In this document: in pieces, positions 9,017 through 17,474 of the stretch
How the letters are laid out: every line of letters starts with the position of its first letter
Position numbering within the stretch: the stretch's first letter is position 1
Source: Bosea beijingensis
GTDB lineage: Bacteria > Pseudomonadota > Alphaproteobacteria > Rhizobiales > Beijerinckiaceae
Length of the DNA: 64,000 nucleotides
NCBI RefSeq assembly: GCF_030758975.1
Contig: NZ_CP132359.1
Coordinates: forward strand, 3,369,283 to 3,433,282
Reading direction: 5' to 3'
Notes under the pieces: generated by a model
What the model was told of the DNA's origin: nothing
The model's database searches: none
The model's input: the letters and a program-made list of their open reading frames with translations, nothing else
Translations under genes and position numbers: made by a program

Positions 9017-9664
9017 TCAGGCCTTCCTGAAGATCACGCTCAGATTGTTTGCGGGCATCTCGATCACCTCCGGCGCGCCGAAGCCATTGATCGTGCCGAG
9101 CGCTGTAACAGCTTCGAGATCGCGCAGGCCCCAGGCCGGGTCGCGCCCGCGCAGGCTATCGTCGAAAGCCGCGTTGCTCGGCTCCAGCGGCCGGTCCGGG
9201 CGCTTATAGGGGCCGTAGAGATAGAGCGGCTGTCCCTGCTTCAACAGCCGGCCGGCATGTTTGAACAATCCCTCGGCCGCGGCCCAGGGCGCGATATGGA
9301 TCATGTTGATGCAGAGGATGGCGTCGGCGGTTTCGATAGGCCAATCCGACGCCCTGGCATCGACGACCAGCGGTGGGAGAATGTTGCCGAGGCCGGATTC
9401 CGCCGTCCAGGCCGCGATGCTGGCGACCGCGTCCGGTGAGGGGTCGCTCGGCTGGAAGCTCAGGCCGGGCAGGGCGCCGGCGAAATGCACGGCATGCTCG
9501 CCCGAGCCGGAGGCGATCTCCAGCACGATCCCGGACGAGGGCAGGATATTGGCCAGGACGGCGAGGATCGCATCGCGATTGCGCTGCGCCGAAGGCGCGC
9601 GCAGGCGAGGGTCGGCACCGGCCTGTGCCTCGGTGGTCGGCTGCCAGAAATTGGGTTTGCTCAT
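9017..9664 (-). CDS. DUF938 family putative SAM-dependent methyltransferase
   Basis: A 215-residue protein with a methyltransferase-like fold. The glycine loop LEIASGSGEHAVHF (near residue 47) and the following LSFQPSDP strand end match DUF938, as do CINMIHIAPW and the LYGPYKR segment. These proteins look like SAM-dependent enzymes, but no substrate is established that I know of. Two adjacent ATGs (9664 and 9667) are possible; 9664 leaves better spacing to a GAGCGG upstream. The gene is transcribed toward tRNA-Leu. Confidence 0.83.
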   Translation of the reverse strand: MSKPNFWQPTTEAQAGADPRLRAPSAQRNRDAILAVLANILPSSGIVLEIASGSGEHAVHFAGALPGLSFQPSDPSPDAVASIAAWTAESGLGNILPPLVVDARASDWPIETADAILCINMIHIAPWAAAEGLFKHAGRLLKQGQPLYLYGPYKRPDRPLEPSNAAFDDSLRGRDPAWGLRDLEAVTALGTINGFGAPEVIEMPANNLSVIFRKA

Positions 9665-9775
9665 CATCCGCTCACAAATCTTTCGTCCGGCCCATCGCGT
9701 TGGGGCCATGATCCGCTATAAGGGGCGAGGAAGCGGGCCGCCATATGTCGTGGCTTCGCAGCAAGCAGGCTGGTT

Positions 9776-11053
9776 TTGTTAACCGAAATCCTGATCGTCG
9801 TGGCGCTGACGATCGTCAATGGACTCCTCGCCATGTCGGAACTCGCCGTGGTTTCGTCGCGCACGGCGCGCCTCAAGGTTCTCAGCGATCAGGGCAGCAA
9901 GGGCGCCGCAACCGCGATGCGCCTCGCGGAAGATCCCGGTCGCTTTCTCTCCACCGTTCAGATCGGAATCACGCTCGTCGGCGTGCTCTCGGGCGCCTTC
10001 TCCGGCGCCACGCTCGGCGCGCGCCTGTCGGAATGGCTGGGCACGCATGGTTTCTCGCCATCGGTATCGGATACGCTCGGCGTCGGCGCCGTCGTCGTCG
10101 CGATCACCTATCTCTCGCTGATCCTCGGCGAACTCGTTCCGAAACAGGTTGCGCTACGCGATCCCGAGCGGGTGGCGGCGCGGGTCGCTCCGGCGATGTC
10201 GCTGCTCTCGAAGGTCGGCGCGCCTGTGGTGTTCCTGCTCGATATCTCCGGCAAGGCGGTGCTGCGCCTGCTCGGTCAGAAGGGCGAATCCGAGGAGAGA
10301 GTCACCGAGGAGGAGGTGCGCACCATCATCGCCGAGGCGGAGACCGCGGGCGTGCTGGAGCGTGACGAGCGCGAGATGATCGCGGGCGTGATGCGCCTCG
10401 CCGACCGCTCGGCCAGGGCGTTGATGACGCCGCGCCGCGAGGTCGAGGTGATCGATCTCGAGGACAGCGCCGAGGAAATCCGCGAGCAATTGCGCGCGAC
10501 GCGCCGCTCGCGCCTGCCGGTGCAGGATGGCGAGGCTGATGCGATTGTCGGCGTTATCCTCGTCAAGGACCTGATCGAGTTCCTTCAGACCGGCGAGGTG
10601 CAGGACCTGCGCGCGTTGGTGCAGGAGGCCCCGATCGTGATGGATACGGCCGACTCGCTGCATGTGCTGCGCGAAATCCGCTCCAGCCGCGTGCATATGG
10701 CGCTGGTCTTCGACGAGTACGGCCATTTCGAGGGCATCATCACGCCGGGCGACGTGCTGGAGGCGATCATCGGCGTCTTCCAGGAGGAAGAGGAGGGCGA
10801 GCCGGCCATCGTGACCCGCGCCGACGGCTCCTATCTCGTCGCCGGCTGGATGCAGGTCGACGAGTTCTCGCACGAGCTCGGCATCCCGATCCCGCGCGAT
10901 GCCGATTTCCAGACGGTCGCCGGCTTCATCCTGGCCGAGATGAACCATCTGCCGAATGTCGGCGAAAGCTTCGACAAGGGGCATTGGCGCTTCGAGGTGG
11001 TCGATCTCGATGGCCGCCGCATCGACAAGATCCTGGTCAGCCGGATCGAGTGA
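9776..11053 (+). CDS. Hemolysin-family CNNM/CorC-like membrane protein with CBS domains
   Basis: A 425-residue inner-membrane protein. An N-terminal CNNM (DUF21) domain has about four helices, including NGLLAMSELAVVSSRTARL and LSLILGELVPKQVAL. It is followed by a CBS pair (about residues 215-335, with RRSRLPV and HMALVFDEYGHFEGIIT) and a C-terminal CorC/HlyC FAD-like domain. Such proteins act in magnesium/cobalt efflux or divalent-ion homeostasis; the hemolysin name is historical. The start is a TTG at 9776, since no ATG or GTG in this frame lies close upstream. It stands alone. Confidence 0.9.
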   Translation: MLTEILIVVALTIVNGLLAMSELAVVSSRTARLKVLSDQGSKGAATAMRLAEDPGRFLSTVQIGITLVGVLSGAFSGATLGARLSEWLGTHGFSPSVSDTLGVGAVVVAITYLSLILGELVPKQVALRDPERVAARVAPAMSLLSKVGAPVVFLLDISGKAVLRLLGQKGESEERVTEEEVRTIIAEAETAGVLERDEREMIAGVMRLADRSARALMTPRREVEVIDLEDSAEEIREQLRATRRSRLPVQDGEADAIVGVILVKDLIEFLQTGEVQDLRALVQEAPIVMDTADSLHVLREIRSSRVHMALVFDEYGHFEGIITPGDVLEAIIGVFQEEEEGEPAIVTRADGSYLVAGWMQVDEFSHELGIPIPRDADFQTVAGFILAEMNHLPNVGESFDKGHWRFEVVDLDGRRIDKILVSRIE

Positions 11054-11185
11054 GCTGCTGCCGGCGTTGACGCCGGCGGAGCCTGCATGGTCTATTGGGT
11101 GCCAAGGGGTTCCATCGCGACGACCCCGTGAGGCTTCGGCCCAATGTTCGCGTCCAACTTCCTCGCTTCAGGATGGACGCAAGCC

Positions 11186-12019
11186 ATGTCTTCCAACGAA
11201 CAGATCACGGTCGCCCAGCTCTTACGGCTGGTCGGCCTTCCCGATGCGCCGGCGATCATCGATGTCCGCATCGACGAGGATGTCGCTGCGGATCCCGTCT
11301 TCCTGCCGGGCTCGGTTCGCCGCGACTATCGTACTGTCGCCGATTGGGGCGCTGATTTCGTCGGACAGCGCCGCGTGGTGGTGGTCTGCCATCGCGGCCT
11401 CAAGCTCAGCGAAGGCGTCGCCGCCTGGCTGCGCCATCTCGGCATCCCCGCGGAAGCCCTTGAGGGTGGGCATCAGGCCTGGCGCCAGGCCGCGGGGATG
11501 CTGTTCTCGCCGGAGCATCTGCCGCGGCCGGGAGCGTCAGGCGGCAGCGTCTGGGTGACACGAGCGCGGCCGAAGGTCGATCGCATCGCCTGTCCCTGGC
11601 TCATCCGGCGCTTCATCGACCGGCGGGCCGTGTTCCTCTTCGTCGCGCCGTCCGAGGTCGAGGCGGTGGCCGATCGCTTCGGCGCCACGCCCTTCGATAT
11701 CGACGGCGTGTTCTGGAGCCATCGCGGGCTGCTCTGCACCTTCGACACGATGATCGCGGAGTTCCGGCTGGCGTCGCCGGCGCTCGACCGATTGGCGCGG
11801 ATCGTGCGAGCGGCGGATACCGCGACGCTGGAGGCCGAGCCGCAAGCCGCCGGCCTGCTCGCGGCTTCGCTCGGGCTGTCGCGCATGTACAAGCACGATC
11901 TCGAGCAGCTCGAGGCCGGCATGCTGCTCTACGACGCCTTCTATCGCTGGTGCCGCGATGCCGGCGAGGAAACCCATAACTGGCCCGTGCCGAAGCCGGC
12001 CGGGGAGGCGCAGCGATGA
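11186..12019 (+). CDS. chrB: Chromate resistance protein, rhodanese-like plus ChrB C-terminal domain
   Basis: A 277-residue two-domain protein. The N-terminal part is rhodanese-like (IIDVRIDEDV and VVVVCHRGLKLSEG, with cysteine at the usual loop position). The second half matches the ChrB C-terminal domain (VDRIACPWLIRRFID, FWSHRGLLCTFD, ETHNWPVP). ChrB proteins regulate or assist chromate resistance. This one has a rhodanese in place of the classical ChrB N-terminus, so a purely enzymatic or sulfur-linked role is possible. Its stop overlaps the chrA start (ATGA), so the two are probably translationally coupled. Start at 11186 is preferred over 11144. Confidence 0.85.
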   Translation: MSSNEQITVAQLLRLVGLPDAPAIIDVRIDEDVAADPVFLPGSVRRDYRTVADWGADFVGQRRVVVVCHRGLKLSEGVAAWLRHLGIPAEALEGGHQAWRQAAGMLFSPEHLPRPGASGGSVWVTRARPKVDRIACPWLIRRFIDRRAVFLFVAPSEVEAVADRFGATPFDIDGVFWSHRGLLCTFDTMIAEFRLASPALDRLARIVRAADTATLEAEPQAAGLLAASLGLSRMYKHDLEQLEAGMLLYDAFYRWCRDAGEETHNWPVPKPAGEAQR

Positions 12020-13413
12020 GCGTCGCGGAAACGGAGGTCGCCATGGCGGTGCAGCCGACGGAGCGATTGCCAACGCTCGGCGAGGCGACACGCATCTGGG
12101 CGAAGATCGGTTTCCTGTCCTTCGGCGGGCCGGCCGGCCAGATCGCGCTGATGCACAAGGAGCTGGTCGAGGAGCGCCGCTGGATCGGCGAAGAGCGGTT
12201 CCTGCATGCGCTGAACTACTGCATGCTCCTGCCGGGGCCGGAGGCACAGCAGCTAGCCGTCTATATCGGCTGGCTGATGCACCGGACGATCGGGGGGCTG
12301 ATCGCGGGGCTGCTCTTCATCCTGCCGGGCGCGCTTGTGATGCTTGGCTTGAGCATCCTCTATGTCACCTGGCGTCATGTCCCGCTGATCGACGGGGTGT
12401 TCTTCGGCGTGAAGGCGGCGGTGCTATCCATCGTCATCGAGGCCGGCCTGAGGATCAGCCGCCGGGCGCTGAAGACCGATGCGATGGTGGGCGTCGCTGT
12501 CGCGGCCTTCGCCGGCATCTTCCTGTTCAAGCTGCCGTTTCCGCTCATCGTGCTGCTGGCGGGGCTCGCGGGCTGGTTCGGCAACCGCATCAGGCCCGGC
12601 TGGTTCGGCAAGGCGAATGCGAATGGCGCTGCGGATACCGCGGACGAGGGGCTTCTAGACGGGCTGCTCGCGCGAGGTGAGCTCGCCCATGTGAAGCCCT
12701 CGGCGAACCGGGCCGTGAAGATACTCGTGGTCTGGCTGCCGCTTTGGCTCGGGCCTGTGGCGCTGCTCTGGCTGGTTGCCGGCTCGGCCAGCGTCTGGAC
12801 GCAGATCGGCGGCTTCTTCAGCGCGATGGCGGTCGTGACCTTCGGCGGCGCCTATGCGGCTCTGGCTTATGTCGCGCAGGCGGCGGTCGACGGCTTCGGC
12901 TGGCTTGCGCCCGGCGAGATGCTCGACGGGCTGGGCCTCGCCGAGACGACGCCGGGGCCGCTCATCCTCGTGCTCGAATTCGTCGGCTTCCTCGCCGCGT
13001 TCCGGACGCCGGGCAGCCTGCCGCCGCTCGTCGCCGGCGGGTTCGGGGCACTGCTGACGGTCTGGGTGACATTCGCGCCCTGCTTCCTCTGGATTTTCCT
13101 CGGAGCGCCCTATGTCGAGGCCTTGCGTGGCAACCGGGCGATTTCGGCGGCGCTCGGTGCGATCACCGCCGCCGTGGTCGGCGTCATCGCCAATCTCGCG
13201 CTCTGGTTCGGGCTGCATGTCCTCTTCCGCGAGGTCTACAGCCTGTCCTTCCTCGGCATGAGCCCGGAAGTGCCCGTCCTAACGTCGCTGGACTGGCGCG
13301 CGGCGCTGTTGGCCGCAGCGGCGGCCGTCGCGCTGCTGCGCTTCAAGCTCGGAATGATGCCGGTCCTGGCGATCTGTGCTGTCGCCGGCATCGTCCTGAA
13401 AGGCGGGTTCTGA
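12016..13413 (+). CDS. chrA: Chromate efflux transporter
   Basis: A 465-residue long-chain CHR-family transporter. Two homologous halves each begin with the family's glycine-rich motif, FLSFGGPAGQIA near residue 35 and VVTFGGAYAAL near residue 274. Each is followed by a PGP-type loop (LLPGPEAQQLAVY and TTPGPLILVLEFVGF). About 10-13 membrane helices are visible. It exports chromate across the inner membrane, and inward sulfate competition explains why such genes often sit near sulfur functions. It is coupled by a 4-base overlap to the ChrB-like gene. A GCATCGGC/GCCGATGC palindrome follows the stop and may end transcription. Confidence 0.93.
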   Translation: MSVAETEVAMAVQPTERLPTLGEATRIWAKIGFLSFGGPAGQIALMHKELVEERRWIGEERFLHALNYCMLLPGPEAQQLAVYIGWLMHRTIGGLIAGLLFILPGALVMLGLSILYVTWRHVPLIDGVFFGVKAAVLSIVIEAGLRISRRALKTDAMVGVAVAAFAGIFLFKLPFPLIVLLAGLAGWFGNRIRPGWFGKANANGAADTADEGLLDGLLARGELAHVKPSANRAVKILVVWLPLWLGPVALLWLVAGSASVWTQIGGFFSAMAVVTFGGAYAALAYVAQAAVDGFGWLAPGEMLDGLGLAETTPGPLILVLEFVGFLAAFRTPGSLPPLVAGGFGALLTVWVTFAPCFLWIFLGAPYVEALRGNRAISAALGAITAAVVGVIANLALWFGLHVLFREVYSLSFLGMSPEVPVLTSLDWRAALLAAAAAVALLRFKLGMMPVLAICAVAGIVLKGGF

Positions 13414-13424
13414 ACTTCAGCTTT

Positions 13425-13469
13425 GCATCGGCCTTTCCGAAAACCGCATTCCACTTTTCGGGCCGATGC
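13425..13469. repeat. Hyphomicrobiales-type palindrome, possible bidirectional terminator
   Basis: Nested inverted repeat: outer arms GCATCGGC (13425-13432) and GCCGATGC (13462-13469), inner arms CCGAAAA and TTTTCGG. The core CCGAAAACCGCATTCCAC followed by TTTTCGG is a pattern I recognise as widespread in intergenic regions of this order. It sits exactly between the convergent chrA gene and the small membrane-protein gene, where it could terminate both. Confidence 0.75.
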
Positions 13470-13470
13470 T

Positions 13471-13785
13471 TCAGCGCCGCGGCTCTTCCGGCTCGATGAT
13501 GCGGTATTCGGCGTCGATGACCTCGACGCGGTCCGGCTGGCGCGGCTGATTGGCGAAAGGATTGGCGGGGTCGATGCCCGCCGCCTTCAGCTTGGCCTTG
13601 AGGCGCCAGACCGCGATCGCGCCGACGACCAGCACGACCGGGATCAGGATGAGTGCCAGGCTCGCGGCCAGCACAAAAAGTGCGACGCCGACGGTGAGGC
13701 TCGCCGCCATGGCGAGCCAGGCCTGCCAGCGCGGCATGGCGCGGGTGCGGCCGCTGAGCTGCTCGTAGAGATTCACGCGGATCAT
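13471..13785 (-). CDS. Small membrane protein of unknown function
   Basis: A 104-residue protein. After a short polar N-terminus (MIRVNLYEQLSGRTRAMPRW) come two adjacent hydrophobic helices (about residues 20-62), then a charged cytoplasmic-looking tail ending EYRIIEPEEPRR. I do not recognise a named family. The start at 13785 is chosen because the longer frame would overlap the flavin monooxygenase gene. It may be co-transcribed downstream of that gene, 58 bases apart. Confidence 0.6.
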   Translation of the reverse strand: MIRVNLYEQLSGRTRAMPRWQAWLAMAASLTVGVALFVLAASLALILIPVVLVVGAIAVWRLKAKLKAAGIDPANPFANQPRQPDRVEVIDAEYRIIEPEEPRR

Positions 13786-13843
13786 AGGATGTCGGTTCCT
13801 TCCCTCGGGACAGAGATAGGAACCGATTGCGGCTTTGACGAGG

Positions 13844-15025
13844 TCAGGCCGCATCCTGCCAGTCATAGAGCCAGCCATAGCGGCTGCGCAGGCCGTCCGG
13901 CCCTAGCCGTTTCAGCGCGAAATCGCGGGCGATGCTGAGCGGCCAGCTCATATGGTAATTGCGGCCGTTACCCCGGCTTTCCTCCTGCACGCGGGCGACG
14001 CGCTGGGCGCGGGCAGCGGCATAGGCGGCGAAGGCCATGGGCACCCCGTCGGCACCCTCGCGGCTGAGGGTCTCGGCGAGCAGGCGGGCGAGCACGGCCG
14101 CGTCCTCGATAGCGAGCGAGGCGCCTTGCGCGAGGAAGGGCAGGATCGGGTGGGCGGCATCGCCGATCAGCGCGACCCGGCCCCTGGCCATGGCGGCGGG
14201 CTTGCGATCGAACAGCGACCAGACCTGCCAGCCCTCGGCGGCGCCGGTGAGCTCGCGCAGGGCCAAGGACGCTCCGGCGAGATGCTCGGTGACGACGTTG
14301 CGGTCACCGTCGCGAGACCAGCCCTCGCGGGCTTCCTTCGCCTGGCGCACGACGACGATGTTGATCTCCTTGCCGCCAGCCACCGGATAATGCACGGCAT
14401 GCCGGCCGGAGCCCATATGCAGCGTCACACGCGGCTTGTCGCCGGCGCGGGCCGGCACGACGGCGCGCCAGGCCTCGTAGCCGGTGAAGACGGGCTGGGA
14501 GGCATCGCCGGTCAGATCGCGGACGCGCGACCACAGGCCGTCGGCACCGATCAGGCCAAGCGCCGAGAGCGTCCCACCGACACCGTCGCGCGCAGCGAGA
14601 CCGACCGTGACGCCGTCGGCACTCTGGCTGACCTCGTCGACGCTGCGGCCGACCATCAGGCGGATATTCGGCATCGCGCGGGCGGCGTCGAGCAGCAGGG
14701 TGTGCAGATCGTTGCGCTTCATCATGCGGAACGGCGTCGGCATGCGCTCGGGACTGGAGGGCATCTCCAGCACCTGTGAACCATCGGCCCAACGCCGGAT
14801 CATCAGGCCGTGCGAGGTCACGCTGATGCGCTTCAGTGGCAGGGCGAGATCGAGCGCATCGAGCACGCGGCCGGAATTGGAGGTGACCTGCAGGCCGGCT
14901 CCGGTCTCGCCGAAGCCGGTGCGCTTCTCGACGACGGTCGCGGCGATGCCGCGCCGCGCCAGCGAGAGGGCCATGGTCAGGCCGCCGATGCCGGCGCCGG
15001 CGATGACGAAATGAGGAGCGGACAC
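13844..15025 (-). CDS. FAD-dependent aromatic-ring monooxygenase (salicylate hydroxylase/UbiH type)
   Basis: A 393-residue class A flavoprotein monooxygenase. The N-terminal FAD dinucleotide motif GAGIGGLTMALSLARRG, the central DG motif (LIGADGLWSRVR, near residue 160) and the second FAD motif LIGDAAHPILPFLAQGAS (near residue 290) are all present. It should hydroxylate an aromatic compound with NAD(P)H and oxygen. It most resembles salicylate or 3-hydroxybenzoate hydroxylases, but no ring-cleavage genes lie nearby, so the substrate is open. Confidence 0.87.
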   Translation of the reverse strand: MSAPHFVIAGAGIGGLTMALSLARRGIAATVVEKRTGFGETGAGLQVTSNSGRVLDALDLALPLKRISVTSHGLMIRRWADGSQVLEMPSSPERMPTPFRMMKRNDLHTLLLDAARAMPNIRLMVGRSVDEVSQSADGVTVGLAARDGVGGTLSALGLIGADGLWSRVRDLTGDASQPVFTGYEAWRAVVPARAGDKPRVTLHMGSGRHAVHYPVAGGKEINIVVVRQAKEAREGWSRDGDRNVVTEHLAGASLALRELTGAAEGWQVWSLFDRKPAAMARGRVALIGDAAHPILPFLAQGASLAIEDAAVLARLLAETLSREGADGVPMAFAAYAAARAQRVARVQEESRGNGRNYHMSWPLSIARDFALKRLGPDGLRSRYGWLYDWQDAA

Positions 15026-15109
15026 GGGATGGACGCCTTCAATGACAGAGCTGGAAGACGAGGCGCGGATGCCCCTCAGAACCCGCGCGCCCAGTGCAAT
15101 TGACGAGCC

Positions 15110-15361
15110 TCAGGCCGCCTTGGCCGAATCCGTGTAGGCGCATTCCGGCGGGATGCAGGCGGCGCCCTTCAGCGACGGCTCGTATTTGAACAGCGTCGAG
15201 CAATAGGGGCAGATGATCTCGTGGTCCGCGCCCATGTCGAGGAAGACATGCGGATGGTCGAAGGGCGGCTTGGCGCCGATGCACATGAACTCGTGCGCGC
15301 CGACCTGGATGACGGGGACGCCGAGGTCGTTGTGGAAATGCGGGATGCCGGTGGCGGCCAT
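15110..15361 (-). CDS. Zinc-finger domain-containing protein (zf-CHCC)
   Basis: An 83-residue protein with a C-terminal zinc-binding pattern: a cysteine in EFMCIG, histidines in DHPHVFLDMG, and CPYCST. This matches the zf-CHCC domain found in mitochondrial complex I accessory subunit NDUFS6 and its small alphaproteobacterial homologues. It probably binds zinc and may help respiratory complex assembly, which is inferred from the family. Start at MAATGIPHF; the upstream extension is not coding-like. Confidence 0.8.
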   Translation of the reverse strand: MAATGIPHFHNDLGVPVIQVGAHEFMCIGAKPPFDHPHVFLDMGADHEIICPYCSTLFKYEPSLKGAACIPPECAYTDSAKAA

Positions 15362-15440
15362 GATCGTCGCTCTTCGAAAGCCTGAAATTCGGCCGCAACC
15401 TATCGCGTGAGCCGATCTAACGCCAGTGCGCGATTTTGCA

Positions 15441-16400
15441 TCAGCGCCCGTCGCGCAGGCAGCTCTGTGCCAGCTCGGCCATCCGCGCGCTTTCCTGCGG
15501 CGAAAGCAGGTTGTCGAGCGTCTTCTGCCAGAGCTTTTCGCGCTTGAGGCCGTCGACGGTGCAGGCGCAGACCATTCGGCAGACCTGTTCGGGAACATTG
15601 GGGCCGGCGCAGCTCCGCTGACATTCGGTCCGGAAGGCGCGCTCCTCCGGCGGCGGCGGGGCGATGACCTGAGTCGCCAGCATCAGCGCGCCGATCAAGA
15701 GCGGCTGGTGGACGAGATAGACCAGCAGGCTGTGGCGCCCGCCCCAGGCGATGGCGCGGGTCGCCTTGTTCCCCGGCCGCCAACCGGCGAGCGCGGAGCC
15801 GGTCAGACGCGGCAGGATGAGGCGGGCCAGCACGATGCCGCTCAAGACGCAACCGAACCACGGAAAGACCGGCACGAAATCCGCGGTCTTGATCGCTGCG
15901 CGGGAGAAGCCGAGCCAGGCCGCCCAGGGCTGGTCGAGGAGCGGATGGGCTAGGAAGGAGGGCAGCGCGAAGGCGATGGCCGCCGCCACTGCCGCCACCA
16001 CGGTCGGCAGGCGCAGGAAGGGCAGGGCGAGCAGGCTCGCGACCGCGATATGGTGGAGGATGCCGAAGAAGATGAAATCGCCAGGCATGGCGAACCAGGT
16101 GCCGAGCGTGACCAGCGCGGCTGCGCCCGCGACCATGGCGAGGCGCTTGAGATAGGTGGTGTGATCGAGTCCCTTGCGCGTCGCGAGGACGAGGCTGAAG
16201 CCGACGATGGTCAGGAAGCTCCCGGCGATGCCGCGCGCGAATAATCGCCAGCCGGGCTCGGTGGCGATATCGGTCTCGATCAGCCTGAACATCGAGAGAT
16301 CATAGGCGAAATGGTATACGATCATCGCCAGCAGCGCGACGCCGCGGGCGATGTCGACGATGGCGAGGCGTGACGATTCGCGTGGCGCGGACTGGGTCAT
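15441..16400 (-). CDS. DUF1624 (heparan-alpha-glucosaminide N-acetyltransferase-like) membrane protein
   Basis: A 319-residue integral membrane protein. The N-terminal LAIVDIARGVALLAMIVYHF with the following DLSMF is typical of DUF1624, related to acyltransferases that use a membrane-embedded histidine. About seven or eight helices are visible, then an unusual cysteine-rich tail of about 70 residues (CQRSCAGPNVPEQVCRMVCAC) probably in one aqueous compartment. The substrate is unknown; transfer of acetyl groups to an envelope sugar is a family-based guess. Start at MTQSAPRESS. It is divergent from the alpha/beta hydrolase gene. Confidence 0.78.
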   Translation of the reverse strand: MTQSAPRESSRLAIVDIARGVALLAMIVYHFAYDLSMFRLIETDIATEPGWRLFARGIAGSFLTIVGFSLVLATRKGLDHTTYLKRLAMVAGAAALVTLGTWFAMPGDFIFFGILHHIAVASLLALPFLRLPTVVAAVAAAIAFALPSFLAHPLLDQPWAAWLGFSRAAIKTADFVPVFPWFGCVLSGIVLARLILPRLTGSALAGWRPGNKATRAIAWGGRHSLLVYLVHQPLLIGALMLATQVIAPPPPEERAFRTECQRSCAGPNVPEQVCRMVCACTVDGLKREKLWQKTLDNLLSPQESARMAELAQSCLRDGR

Positions 16401-16517
16401 GAGCCATCGTTCATCATGGTGGGCGCTCATAAGCAAGTCGCGCCATGGCGGGTACCCAAAGCTCCCCGGTCATGGCAGGGAAAGGTGACTGTTCCGATCT
16501 TGCGATCCGAGACCCGC

Positions 16518-17285
16518 ATGCAGAGCTTTTCTTCCGACGGCGTGAAGATCGCCTTCATCGACATGGCGCCGACCAGCGACGAGCCGAAGCACCGCACCGT
16601 CGTGCTGGTCCACGGCTTCGCCTCGTCGCATGTGATCAACTGGGTCAACACCCAGTGGACGAAGACGCTGACCCATGCCGGCTACCGCGTCGTCGCGCTC
16701 GACGATCGCGGTCATGGTGAGAGCGAGAAGCTCTACGACCCCGCCGCCTATTCCTCGCAGGTCATGGCCGAGGACGTGCGCCGGCTGATGGACCATCTCG
16801 ACATCCCGCGCGCGGCGCTGATGGGCTATTCGATGGGCGCGCGCATCTCCGCCCATCTGGCGCTGGCGCATCCGCGCCGGCTGGAGGCCTTGCTGCTCGG
16901 CGGGCTCGGCATCCATCTGGTCGAGGGCGTCGGGCTGCCGCTCGGCATCGCCGATGCGATGGAGGCGCCGTCGCTCGATGTGCTGACCGATCCGATGCAG
17001 CGGATGTTCCGCGCCTTCGCCGAGCAGACCAAGAGCGATCTCAAGGCGCTGGCCGCCTGCATCCGCGGTTCGCGCCAGACGCTGACCGCAGAGCAGGTCG
17101 GACAGATTTCGGTGCCGACCCTGATCAGCGTTGGTACCAAGGATGATGTGTCCGGCTCCGGCCCGGAGCTGGCGAAGCTCATTCCGGGCGCCGAGGCCTT
17201 CGACATCGTCGGGCGCGACCACAATCTCGCGGTTGGCGACAAGAGCCATAAGCAGGCCGTCCTCGACTTCCTCGCGCGTTTGTGA
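16518..17285 (+). CDS. Alpha/beta hydrolase
   Basis: A 255-residue alpha/beta-fold hydrolase. Visible are the oxyanion region VVLVHGFASS, the nucleophile elbow GYSMGARIS (serine near residue 110), an acidic residue in VGTKDDVSGSG, and the catalytic histidine in GRDHNLAVGD near the C-terminus. The substrate is not predictable; esters or lactones are likely. ATG 16518 (MQSFSSDGVKIAF) gives the family's usual N-terminus; the 34 residues upstream look non-coding. Confidence 0.85.
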   Translation: MQSFSSDGVKIAFIDMAPTSDEPKHRTVVLVHGFASSHVINWVNTQWTKTLTHAGYRVVALDDRGHGESEKLYDPAAYSSQVMAEDVRRLMDHLDIPRAALMGYSMGARISAHLALAHPRRLEALLLGGLGIHLVEGVGLPLGIADAMEAPSLDVLTDPMQRMFRAFAEQTKSDLKALAACIRGSRQTLTAEQVGQISVPTLISVGTKDDVSGSGPELAKLIPGAEAFDIVGRDHNLAVGDKSHKQAVLDFLARL

Positions 17286-17474
17286 GAACCTCGGAGGTGA
17301 ATAGAGGCAATCCGGAAAAGCGGGCGACGCCAATGTGTTGTCGATCTTCCCTGAAATTCTGATTCCGCTGCCTCGCTTTTCGATTCAACTTCGGTTCGGC
17401 CAGAGCTTTTGATGCGGACGCCTGCTTCGGGCTAGGCTGTCCTTTCGCCGAACCACCTTTTTCGGAGAATGACC

